From RYN-433 sp036558265 (lineage in GTDB: Bacteria > Planctomycetota > Phycisphaerae > Tepidisphaerales > Tepidisphaeraceae): a DNA stretch of 6,441 bases. Made by a program: the position numbers and the translations under genes. The stretch is taken from positions 1 to 6,441 of the forward strand of contig DATBFY010000070.1 of assembly GCA_036558265.1 (NCBI GenBank). Reading direction: 5' to 3'. Shown in pieces: positions 1-5,332 of this stretch (its first letter is position 1; each line of letters begins with the position of its first letter). The notes beneath the pieces are model-generated. The model did no database searches, was not told the DNA's origin, and was given only the letters and a program-made list of their open reading frames with translations.

Positions 1-627
1 GACGATCTGCCCGCGATGGACAATGACGACCTTCGCCGCGGTCGCCCGACCAATCACAAGGTCTACGGCGAGGCGATGGCAATTCTTGCCGGTGACGGGA
101 TGATCAGCCTGGCTTTCGAATTGATCGCCCTCGATGCGGAACCCGCGGTGGCGCCAAGGCTTATTGCAGAGCTCGCCAAGGCGACCGGGCCGTTGGGGAT
201 GATCGGTGGACAAGTCCTCGACATGGAAGGGGAACAGAAGTCCCTCAGCCTCGATCAGTTACAGCAACTCCACCGGATGAAGACCGGCGCGCTGCTGCGT
301 TGCGCGTGCCGTTTAGGCGGGTTATCCACCAGCGCACCTCCGGCGCAACTGTCTTCTCTGACAGAGTTTGGAAATCATTTAGGCTTGGCTTTCCAGATTA
401 TCGATGACTTGCTCGACGTCACTGCATCGGCCGAGCAGATGGGCAAGGCCACCGGCAAAGATGCCGCCAAGGGCAAGAACACCTATCCCGCGCTCCTCGG
501 TGTGGATGAAACGCGCCGCCAGGCCAAGGCTCAGCTCGCTCAAGCCGTCCAATCGCTCGATCCGCTCGGCCCGTCTGCCGATGGCCTGCGAAGCCTTGCG
601 GCTTTCGTCATCGAACGGCAGATTTAG
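1..627 (+). CDS. ispA: Polyprenyl (farnesyl/geranylgeranyl) diphosphate synthase, 5'-truncated by the window edge
   Basis: This is the C-terminal 208 residues of a trans-prenyltransferase, which condenses IPP with allylic diphosphates to make C15 or C20 diphosphates in the cytosol. Reading frame 1 is open from the first base, so the true start lies upstream; an ATG at base 16 is internal. The first Mg-binding aspartate motif (DDLPAMD) is residues 1-7 of the visible part, followed by the conserved RRGRPTNHK. Other family marks are AILAGDG, GGQVLD, the HRMKTG motif (H91, K94), the second aspartate motif DDLLD (residues 135-139, bases 403-417) and GKDAAKGKNTYP (152-163). Family members are about 290-300 residues, so roughly 80-90 are missing. 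Residues just before the first aspartate motif set chain length and lie outside the window, so FPP and GGPP synthase cannot be separated; AILAGDG followed by AFE resembles CrtE-type GGPP synthases. dxs follows on the same strand. Confidence 0.93.
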   Translation, partial: DDLPAMDNDDLRRGRPTNHKVYGEAMAILAGDGMISLAFELIALDAEPAVAPRLIAELAKATGPLGMIGGQVLDMEGEQKSLSLDQLQQLHRMKTGALLRCACRLGGLSTSAPPAQLSSLTEFGNHLGLAFQIIDDLLDVTASAEQMGKATGKDAAKGKNTYPALLGVDETRRQAKAQLAQAVQSLDPLGPSADGLRSLAAFVIERQI

Positions 628-771
628 GAGATTTTTCGGGAGCGGCGAGCCAATGCGTGATTTTCGTCGTACTACCAGCGCGCTCAAACGTTCGCCATGG
701 ACGTCAAGAGCGCAAGACGGTACAAGAACTTACAGAGACCGACCGCAAAGCTCCGAGATTAGTTGAAGCGA
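628..771 (+). other. Gap after the prenyl synthase, nothing recognised
   Basis: This is the first part of the 379-base gap between the prenyl synthase and dxs. Open frames run through it, one at 657-1007, but they have no plausible ribosome binding site, no recognisable protein family and arginine-rich low-information translations. I found no clear terminator after the prenyl synthase stop and no convincing -35/-10 pair, so whether dxs is co-transcribed or has its own promoter is open. Confidence 0.4.
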
Positions 772-984
772 CCTGCAGATTGGCCAGGGAGCAGGGAAGC
801 ACCGGGAAAGCCGAAGTCCGATGCGGCTGCGACCCGCCGAAGGCATCGGGCTTCGTCAAATTGAATAAGGTTCGACCCTGGGAAGGTTGGATGACGTCCA
901 AGCGAGGCGTGTCGGATCATTTGACACGCCGCGCGAAAACCTTTCCCACCCCGCGCGGGAAGGAGCCCGCGACGCCGCTGCGGG
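772..984 (+). promoter_or_regulatory. Hairpin-rich leader upstream of dxs, possible structured RNA
   Basis: Six successive inverted repeats are visible in the 235 bases before dxs. They are: 772-776 with 791-795 (5 bp); 812-824 with 843-855 (13 bp with one G-U, plus an inner GGC/GCC pairing 825-827 with 836-838); 887-891 with 897-901 (5 bp); 906-913 with 923-930 (8 bp perfect, 9-base loop); 940-947 with 957-963 (7 bp with one bulged T); and 966-970 with 980-984 (5 bp). None is followed by a T-run, so none is an ordinary terminator. The 13-bp and 8-bp stems are the ones least expected by chance; the 5-bp stems are weak evidence in GC-rich DNA. This could be a cis-regulatory leader of dxs, a small RNA, or merely GC-rich spacer. 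I could not match it to a known riboswitch class. Confidence 0.35.
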
Positions 985-994
985 GAACGCGACC

Positions 995-1000
995 GGAGGT
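995..1000 (+). promoter_or_regulatory. Ribosome binding site of dxs
   Basis: GGAGGT lies six bases before ATG at 1007 and three bases before GTG at 1004. The spacing favours the ATG, which decides the start of dxs. Confidence 0.75.
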
Positions 1001-1006
1001 TAGGTG

Positions 1007-2983
1007 ATGTCAGCAGTGCTCGAACGGATCAAGACGCCCGCCGATCTCAAAAAGCTCTCGATGGACGAGCTCCAGCAGCTCTCGGGGGAAATGCGCAGCC
1101 GCATCTTCCAGGCCGTATCGAAAAACGGCGGGCACCTGGCCTCCAATCTCGGCGTCGTCGAGCTGACCATCGCCCTCCACTACGTGTACGATTTCGGCCC
1201 GCATCCCAAGGGCCCGGACCGCCTCCTCTTCGACGTCGGTCACCAGTGTTACCCGCACAAGCTGCTGACCGGCCGCGCCGGCATGTTCGACACCCTGCGC
1301 AAAAAAGGCTCGGTGGGCGGTTTCCCGATGCCGGACGAGTCGCCCTATGACCTGTTTGCCGTCGGACACGCCGGAACCGCCGTCAGCACGGCCGTCGGCA
1401 TGGCCCGCGCCGATGCGCACCTCAAGCGCAACAACCACGTCGTCGCCGTCGTCGGCGACTCCTCCATCGTCAACGGCATGGCCTTCGAGGGCCTCAACAA
1501 CGCCGGCACGCTCAAACGCCAGTTGCTCGTCGTCCTGAACGACAACGGGATGAGCATCAGCCAGCCCCAGGGCGCTTTGGCGACGTACCTCGAGCGCGTC
1601 CGCGTCAGCGCCACCTACGACGAGGCCAAGCACATCGCCTCCAAGCTCGTCGGCCGCCTGCCCACCAGCGTCGGCACCACCATCGAATCGGTCTGGCATC
1701 ATCTCAAGGAAGGCCTCAAGCACGTGATGTGGCCGGGGCAGATCTTCGAAAGCCTGGGCCTCAAATACATGGGCCCGCTCGATGGCCATGACCTGCCCGG
1801 CCTCGTTCAGATGCTCGGCGAGATGAAGCACGTGCGGGCGCCGATGATCCTGCACGTCAAGACCGTCAAGGGCAACGGCTACGAGATCGCCTGCAACGAG
1901 CCGACCAAGTTTCACTCGCCCGCCGCGTTCGACGTCAAGGGCGACCCGATGGAAGTGCAGGGTTGCCGCGTCGAGATCAGGAAGGGCAACGGCAGGAGCT
2001 GGACCAACGCGTTCGCCGACGCCATGATCGAGCTGGCCAAACGCGACAAGCGCGTCGTCGCGCTCACCGCGGCCATGCCGGATGGCACGGGCCTCTCCAA
2101 GTTCGAGCCGCACTTCCCCGACCGCTACTTCGACACCGGCATCTGCGAAAGCCACCTGACCGGCATGGCCGCCGGCATGGCCAAGAGCGGCCTGCGCCCC
2201 TTCGCCGCGGTCTACTCCACCTTCACCCAGCGCGCCTTCGATCAGATCTGGCAGGAGGTCGTCCTGAACGAGCAGCCCGTCTGCTTCGCGATGGACCGCG
2301 CCGGCTTCGTCGGCGACGACGGCGCCGTCCACCACGGCTTCTGCGACCAGGCGTTCCTCCGGCCGCTGCCGGGCATCGTGCTGATGGCGCCGTCCGACGA
2401 GGCGGAATTGAACCGGTCGTTGCGATTGGCGCTGTCGCTCGACACCGCCAGCGCGCTGCGCTACCCGCGCGATAACGTGCCCGCGAAGAACTTCGACCAG
2501 ATCATCGATGCGTCCCTGCGGGACGCCGCAAAACAGGAGTGGGTGGTCGGCCGGTCGCGCGTGCTGCGCGACGGCACCGACGCGACGATCGTCTCGTACG
2601 GGGCGCTGACGCAGAACGCGATGACCGCCGCCGGGCAGCTCGCCGCGGACGGCATCGCCGTCGAAGTGATCGACGCGCGCTTCTGCAAGCCTCTCGACGG
2701 CGAAATGCTCTCGCGCGTCCTTCGCGACGGACACCCCGTGCTCACCCTCGAGGATCACGCGCTGCAGAACGGCTTCGGCTCGGCCGTGCTGGAGTACGCG
2801 GTGGCGCACGGCCTGCCCACGGCGGACGTGACGCGCCTGGGCATGCCCGACCGCCTGATCGCCCACGCCAGCCGCCAGCAGCAGCTCGCCGAGGTCGGCC
2901 TGGACGTCGCCGGGATCGTCGCCAGCGTCAAGGACGCGGTGCGGCGGTCGGCGGCGCGCCGGGAAGTGCCGCAGGAAGTCTGA
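1007..2983 (+). CDS. dxs: 1-deoxy-D-xylulose-5-phosphate synthase
   Basis: This cytosolic thiamine-diphosphate enzyme joins pyruvate and glyceraldehyde 3-phosphate to give DXP and CO2, the first step of the MEP isoprenoid pathway and a source of thiamine and pyridoxal precursors. The protein is 658 residues, slightly longer than the usual 620-640. The order is N-terminal ThDP domain (about 1-315), transketolase pyrimidine domain (about 330-495) and transketolase C-terminal domain (about 505-640). Visible marks are GGHLASNLG (H43), DVGHQCYPHK (H79), GHAGT (H121), the ThDP/Mg motif GDSS (150-153) with NDN (178-180), GPLDGHD, TAAMPDGTG, the catalytic glutamate in ICESH (E381), YSTFTQRAFDQ, DRAGFVG and DGAVHHG (H442). 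GDSS replaces the common GDGA and ICESHLT the common IAEQHAV, while metal and catalytic acid positions are kept. I chose ATG 1007 over GTG 1004 because of the GGAGGT spacing. The prenyl synthase upstream uses the pathway's products. Confidence 0.97.
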   Translation: MSAVLERIKTPADLKKLSMDELQQLSGEMRSRIFQAVSKNGGHLASNLGVVELTIALHYVYDFGPHPKGPDRLLFDVGHQCYPHKLLTGRAGMFDTLRKKGSVGGFPMPDESPYDLFAVGHAGTAVSTAVGMARADAHLKRNNHVVAVVGDSSIVNGMAFEGLNNAGTLKRQLLVVLNDNGMSISQPQGALATYLERVRVSATYDEAKHIASKLVGRLPTSVGTTIESVWHHLKEGLKHVMWPGQIFESLGLKYMGPLDGHDLPGLVQMLGEMKHVRAPMILHVKTVKGNGYEIACNEPTKFHSPAAFDVKGDPMEVQGCRVEIRKGNGRSWTNAFADAMIELAKRDKRVVALTAAMPDGTGLSKFEPHFPDRYFDTGICESHLTGMAAGMAKSGLRPFAAVYSTFTQRAFDQIWQEVVLNEQPVCFAMDRAGFVGDDGAVHHGFCDQAFLRPLPGIVLMAPSDEAELNRSLRLALSLDTASALRYPRDNVPAKNFDQIIDASLRDAAKQEWVVGRSRVLRDGTDATIVSYGALTQNAMTAAGQLAADGIAVEVIDARFCKPLDGEMLSRVLRDGHPVLTLEDHALQNGFGSAVLEYAVAHGLPTADVTRLGMPDRLIAHASRQQQLAEVGLDVAGIVASVKDAVRRSAARREVPQEV

Positions 2984-2992
2984 TTCAGGTGG

Positions 2993-3015
2993 CACGGGCG
3001 TCTCGCCCGTGTTTT
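2993..3015 (+). terminator. Terminator-like hairpin after dxs, also a likely dispersed repeat
   Basis: CACGGGCG (2993-3000) pairs perfectly with CGCCCGTG (3004-3011) over a TCT loop and is followed by TTTT (3012-3015). It begins 10 bases after the dxs stop, so it fits a rho-independent terminator. On the reverse strand it translates to HGRDARAT, a phrase I recall from many spurious planctomycete ORFs, which marks it as a member of a high-copy repeat in that phylum. Both roles can hold together. Confidence 0.6.
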
Positions 3016-3029
3016 CGCCGGCCGGATGC

Positions 3030-3094
3030 CATGTCCACACCGGTCGCAAGTGGCTCGTTCTCGAAACGTGGCGCGATCGACCGGGGTGGACATG
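3030..3094. repeat. 65-bp inverted repeat with 17-bp arms
   Basis: The left arm 3030-3046 and right arm 3078-3094 are reverse complements with one mismatch (A3039 against G3085). A small inner hairpin CGTT/AACG (3056-3059 with 3065-3068) sits in the 31-base loop. ATGCCATGT occurs at both outer edges (3026-3034 and 3092-3100), overlapping the arms. Because of the symmetry both strands encode a similar MSTPV phrase, which explains ORFs through here that are not genes. It lies between the convergent dxs and DUF4282 genes and could act as a bidirectional terminator or be a small dispersed palindromic element. Confidence 0.55.
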
Positions 3095-3201
3095 CCATGT
3101 GTGCGCCGGCCTTCAGGGCCTCACGTACCCCGCCTGAGCGACTCCAAATCCAACCGCAGCGGCCCCGATCGCAACCCAACATGATCCGCCAGCGCCTGAA
3201 C

Positions 3202-3555
3202 TCACATCCGCGGCGGCGCGGGTGGCGGCGGCACATACTGACCCGCCGGCGGCGGGACGTACGCACCGGGCACCCCGGCCGGCGGCATCACCGGAAACCC
3301 CTGCCCGCTGGGCGGCTGCCCGGTCCGGATCGCCACCAGCTCGTCGTAGATCCGGAACAGGATGATCAGCAGCTCGCAGTAGATGCGCGCGATGAGCGGG
3401 CCCACGATGATCGCCAGCAGCCCCGCGAGGATCATCGCGCCACCCTGGGTCATCGTGATGATCCCCGAGATGACCACCAGGATCACGAACAGCCAGAAGA
3501 TGACCTGGATGAACAGGGGGGTGATCATCTTGCGGAACGAGAGAAAGTCATTCAT
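3202..3555 (-). CDS. Small DUF4282-type membrane protein with Pro-rich tail
   Basis: This 117-residue protein has two hydrophobic segments (about 12-35 and 38-56), then a charged, amphipathic stretch RIYCELLIILFRIYDELVAIR (57-77, of which the R-Y-E-L-I-F-I-L-I spacing is typical of DUF4282), and a Pro/Gly/Tyr-rich tail (80-117). The family is small, membrane-bound and without known biochemical function; in other members the hydrophilic end is often Pro-rich too. Start ATG at 3553-3555 is preceded by AAGGAG (minus strand, 3568-3563) seven bases away, and by a plausible promoter at 3619-3647. It converges on dxs and is separated from its minus-strand upstream neighbour by about 350 bases of repeats, so it is probably monocistronic. 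The tail may bind a partner or simply be disordered; the sequence does not say which. The family assignment is from pattern, not from a profile search. Confidence 0.82.
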   Translation of the reverse strand: MNDFLSFRKMITPLFIQVIFWLFVILVVISGIITMTQGGAMILAGLLAIIVGPLIARIYCELLIILFRIYDELVAIRTGQPPSGQGFPVMPPAGVPGAYVPPPAGQYVPPPPAPPRM

Positions 3556-3618
3556 GGGCAGGCTCCTTCCATGAGGTTTCGCGCGCGCCGGCCGCTCGCG
3601 CGGTCGCGTCGCAAGACT

Positions 3619-3647
3619 ATGCTAACGCCTGCATTGGCGGGTTTCAA
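3619..3647 (-). promoter_or_regulatory. Candidate sigma-70-type promoter for the DUF4282 gene
   Basis: On the minus strand TTGAAA (3647-3642, five of six matches to TTGACA) is followed after exactly 17 bases by TAGCAT (3624-3619, four of six matches to TATAAT). Transcription would begin near 3612, giving a leader of about 57 bases before ATG 3555. The leader holds a short GC hairpin (CGCGCG near 3580-3585 with 3597-3602). No experimental support. Confidence 0.45.
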
Positions 3648-3706
3648 AACTAAAGCGCGGATCTGCCGAGGAAGCGACCTGTGCGATCGAACGCGCTCCG
3701 ACGCCG

Positions 3707-3813
3707 GTCATCCTGAAGGAGTTTCAACGACTGAAGGATCTTGCTCCCAATGGATGATTGCGTCCCCTCATCGACAGATCCTTCGTCGGTAAACTTCTCA
3801 TTATCAGGATGAC
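3707..3813. repeat. 107-bp imperfect palindromic repeat (MITE-like)
   Basis: The ends are perfect inverted repeats: GTCATCCTGA (3707-3716) and TCAGGATGAC (3804-3813). Inside, AGTTT (3720-3724) matches AAACT (3791-3795), and CGAC-t-GAAGGATCT (3728-3741) matches AGATCCTTC-GTCG (3776-3788) with one bulged base. The centre 3742-3775 is unpaired. The 'GTCATCCTGA ... GAAGGATCT' wording is one I recall from palindromic repeats scattered in many bacterial genomes. No transposase is present and I see no clear target duplication. It occupies much of the 3556-3902 gap, which otherwise holds only the promoter above and the tandem repeat below. Confidence 0.6.
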
Positions 3814-3852
3814 GTCGCTTCGACACGGTCAGGATTCCGCCGAGCAAATGAG

Positions 3853-3894
3853 CAACGGACAACTGACAACGGACAACTGACAACGGACAACTGA
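3853..3894. repeat. Three perfect 14-bp tandem repeats (six heptamers)
   Basis: CAACGGACAACTGA occurs three times without a break (3853-3866, 3867-3880, 3881-3894). Each unit is itself two heptamers, CAACGGA and CAACTGA, so the array is six copies of CAACKGA. It ends eight bases short of the stop codon of the tandem-domain protein, just downstream of it on the minus strand. Heptamer arrays of this style are known as short tandemly repeated repetitive sequences in cyanobacteria and look similar in planctomycetes. Copy number is likely variable by replication slippage. Confidence 0.85.
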
Positions 3895-3902
3895 CCACAA
3901 TC

Positions 3903-5153
3903 TCACTCCCGCCAGATCCCCCCCTCGTCATCCGTCGCCAGCAGTCGCCCCGACGACGTCTCGAAGATATAGCCCACCTGCTGCCCCTGCAGCTTGAAAT
4001 CGAACGTGATCCGCTGCACGCATTCGATCTTGGTAAATCCATTGGTCGGGTTTATCGGCCGGCGATCCAGGTAAGGCCCGAACCCCTTGCCGTCGAACGC
4101 GCCGTCCGAGCGCGTCTTGCGCACCATCTGCTCCCAGTAAGGGTAATGGACGAAGTCGGGCGGCAGGTCCACGTGCTGGAGCTTGTACAGCTCGATCTCC
4201 GTGCGGAGCATCTGGAGCTGGCTGTTGAGGGCCTCGCCCCGCTCCTGGGGCGTGCCGGCCATCGGGTGCGGCGCCGGGAGGGAGGGAGCCTGGGTCGCGG
4301 GCGCGCCCGCCGCGGTCGTCGTCGATGACGCCGCCGCCGCCAGCGCCGCGGCGTTGGCGCCGCCGTCGCTGGCGATCGTCTTGCCGTCCCGTTCGGTCGC
4401 GTAAATCGCGCCGTTGGTCACGCAGATGACGTAGCCGAGCTTTTCCGCCTTCATCAACTGCCCGGCCCTGGGCTCGCCGCGCGACAGGCCGATCCCGCCC
4501 AGGCCGTTGAGCGGGTTGACCGGCGCCGCCTTGAGGTACGGGCCGAACTCGGCGTCGTCGGCGACCGTGCCGTCGGCGCGCGTGCGATGGGTCATCTGGT
4601 GCCACGCCGGGTACTTCGCGAAATCCGGCAAATGGTCGTTGTGCTGGAGCTTGTACAGCTCGATCTGCGCGCGGCAGGTCATCAACTGCGAGTGGAGGTG
4701 CCGGCGGCGGTTCTCCTCGTCGGGCGTGGCGAACGGGTTGGACTGCGGCGCGGGCGCCGGCGCCGGTGTGACGCGCGCGGTGCTCGCGGGGCCGGGCGAT
4801 GCGGGGGTCGTCGTTGACGAGGGAACCGGCTTCGCCGCGGGCGCCGACGCCGCCGCTTGCGGTTTCGCAGTCACCGGTTGTGCGGCGGTCAGGGGCGCCG
4901 CCGTCGTCACCGGCGCGGACGCCGTCATCGGGTTGGTCCCCGGCGCCGGTTGCGTCGCCGGCGGCTGGGTGGCGATCAGCGCGTGATAGAACCCCGATGC
5001 CGACCAGGGCGCCGCCATCCACTGGGGCGCCCAGAACTTCATCCCCACCACGCCCGCCGCCGCGCCGACCAGCAGCAGGGCGGCGCCGGACAGCGTATGC
5101 CTGATCGGCGACCAGTCGCTGTGGATCGGATCATCTCCGCTGTCTTCTCGCAC
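3903..5153 (-). CDS. Single-pass membrane protein with two tandem GspG-like (pseudopilin head) domains
   Basis: The 416-residue protein has a short polar N-terminus (1-20), one membrane segment (about 21-40), a Pro/Ala/Thr-rich linker (about 60-140), a first globular domain (about 148-262), a second Ala/Pro/Thr linker (263-303) and a second copy of the domain (304-416). Each copy carries QIELYKLQH or EIELYKLQH, a W-Q motif (W184, W340), a T-R-DG motif, FGPYL (203-207, 358-362) and P-NP-NG (211-217, 366-372). In planctomycete type II pseudopilins this pattern follows the N-terminal pilin helix. Here there is no G-F-T-L-I-E-like prepilin site, so it is probably anchored by an uncleaved helix, with the domains outside the cytoplasmic membrane. 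Start GTG at 5153 is supported by GAGG (5163-5160) six bases upstream. A related single-domain gene lies upstream on the same strand. Function unknown; a secretion or pilus-linked role is only a guess from the fold. Confidence 0.8.
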   Translation of the reverse strand: MREDSGDDPIHSDWSPIRHTLSGAALLLVGAAAGVVGMKFWAPQWMAAPWSASGFYHALIATQPPATQPAPGTNPMTASAPVTTAAPLTAAQPVTAKPQAAASAPAAKPVPSSTTTPASPGPASTARVTPAPAPAPQSNPFATPDEENRRRHLHSQLMTCRAQIELYKLQHNDHLPDFAKYPAWHQMTHRTRADGTVADDAEFGPYLKAAPVNPLNGLGGIGLSRGEPRAGQLMKAEKLGYVICVTNGAIYATERDGKTIASDGGANAAALAAAASSTTTAAGAPATQAPSLPAPHPMAGTPQERGEALNSQLQMLRTEIELYKLQHVDLPPDFVHYPYWEQMVRKTRSDGAFDGKGFGPYLDRRPINPTNGFTKIECVQRITFDFKLQGQQVGYIFETSSGRLLATDDEGGIWRE

Positions 5154-5176
5154 GGTCTACCTCGCTTTCCCAATCG

Positions 5177-5184
5177 TTATCGGC
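5177..5184 (-). promoter_or_regulatory. GCCGATAA box just upstream of the tandem-domain gene
   Basis: Read on the minus strand this is GCCGATAA, identical to the classical -10 element of sigma-28 (FliA) promoters in enterobacteria. Its end is 23 bases before GTG 5153, so a transcript could start near 5170 and still include the GAGG ribosome binding site. The -35 position (consensus TAAA) is not matched, so this is only a weak promoter candidate. Confidence 0.25.
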
Positions 5185-5185
5185 G

Positions 5186-5223
5186 TCGGCACGGCGCGGG
5201 TTCATCTCGCGAACCGGTGCCGA
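5186..5223 (-). promoter_or_regulatory. Two-tier inverted repeat in the upstream region of the tandem-domain gene
   Basis: TCGGCAC (5186-5192) pairs with GTGCCGA (5217-5223), and inside it GGTTC (5199-5203) pairs with GAACC (5211-5215) around a seven-base loop. It may be an operator-like site or an RNA hairpin if transcription begins further upstream. Confidence 0.35.
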
Positions 5224-5233
5224 TAATCCGCGC
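5217..5233. promoter_or_regulatory. Copy 1 of a 17-base motif shared by both GspG-like genes
   Basis: GTGCCGATAATCCGCGC here matches 6393-6409 at 16 of 17 positions. It lies 64 bases before the start of the tandem-domain gene. Its core GCCGATAA reads on the plus strand. Role unknown; a shared regulator site is the simplest reading. Confidence 0.35.
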
Positions 5234-5263
5234 CGGCGGCGCCGTCTGGTAACCCGACGGACA

Positions 5264-5320
5264 AAAAAGGCTCCCGTCCCTTTTTTCTCGAGGATGAAAA
5301 AGGCTCCCGTCCCTTTTTTC
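5264..5320. repeat. Two direct copies of an A-tract/T-tract hairpin repeat, terminator-like
   Basis: A 24-base sequence is repeated exactly at 5264-5287 and 5297-5320 with nine bases between. Each copy begins AAAAAGG and ends CCCTTTTTTC around a CTCCCGT core, so the A-tract and T-tract flanks pair through 7-8 bp and a T-run follows on either strand. The second copy begins 12 bases after the stop codon of the single-domain gene on the minus strand, a natural terminator position. The reverse-strand translation is the phrase KKGTGAFF, which I recall from intergenic repeats of planctomycetes and relatives. It would uncouple the two paralogues transcriptionally. Confidence 0.6.
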
Positions 5321-5332
5321 GTCGGATGGGCG

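Noticed and set aside
795..930. Resemblance to a cobalamin riboswitch (GGGAA, AAGTCCG, GCGG-CCCGCC, later GGGAAGG and GATGA pieces)
   Set aside because: The GGTG and CACTG core segments are missing, and much of the similar stretch is explained by the simple 812-855 hairpin; dxs is also not a usual target. Kept only as an unassigned structured leader.
921..950. TTGACA at 921-926 as a -35 box for dxs
   Set aside because: It forms part of the 906-930 hairpin and has no -10-like sequence at 16-18 bases.
657..1007. 116-codon plus-strand ORF between the prenyl synthase and dxs, ending at the dxs start
   Set aside because: No ribosome binding site, no recognisable family, low-information Arg/Pro-rich translation, and it runs through the hairpin-rich leader; its overlap with the dxs ATG looks accidental.
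1010..3049. 679-codon minus-strand ORF antisense to dxs
   Set aside because: It is a frame shadow of the GC-rich dxs gene, with no family match and an Asp/Gly/Val/Arg-rich translation; dxs is unambiguous on the other strand.
2539..3792. 417-codon plus-strand ORF running from dxs across the DUF4282 gene into the palindrome
   Set aside because: It overlaps two real genes and several repeats, and the translation is Arg/Pro/His-rich without domains.
5187..5233. Sigma-54 promoter reading of the CGGCAC motif upstream of the tandem-domain gene
   Set aside because: The GC at the -12 element is one base out of register and the second motif copy has no -12 element at all.
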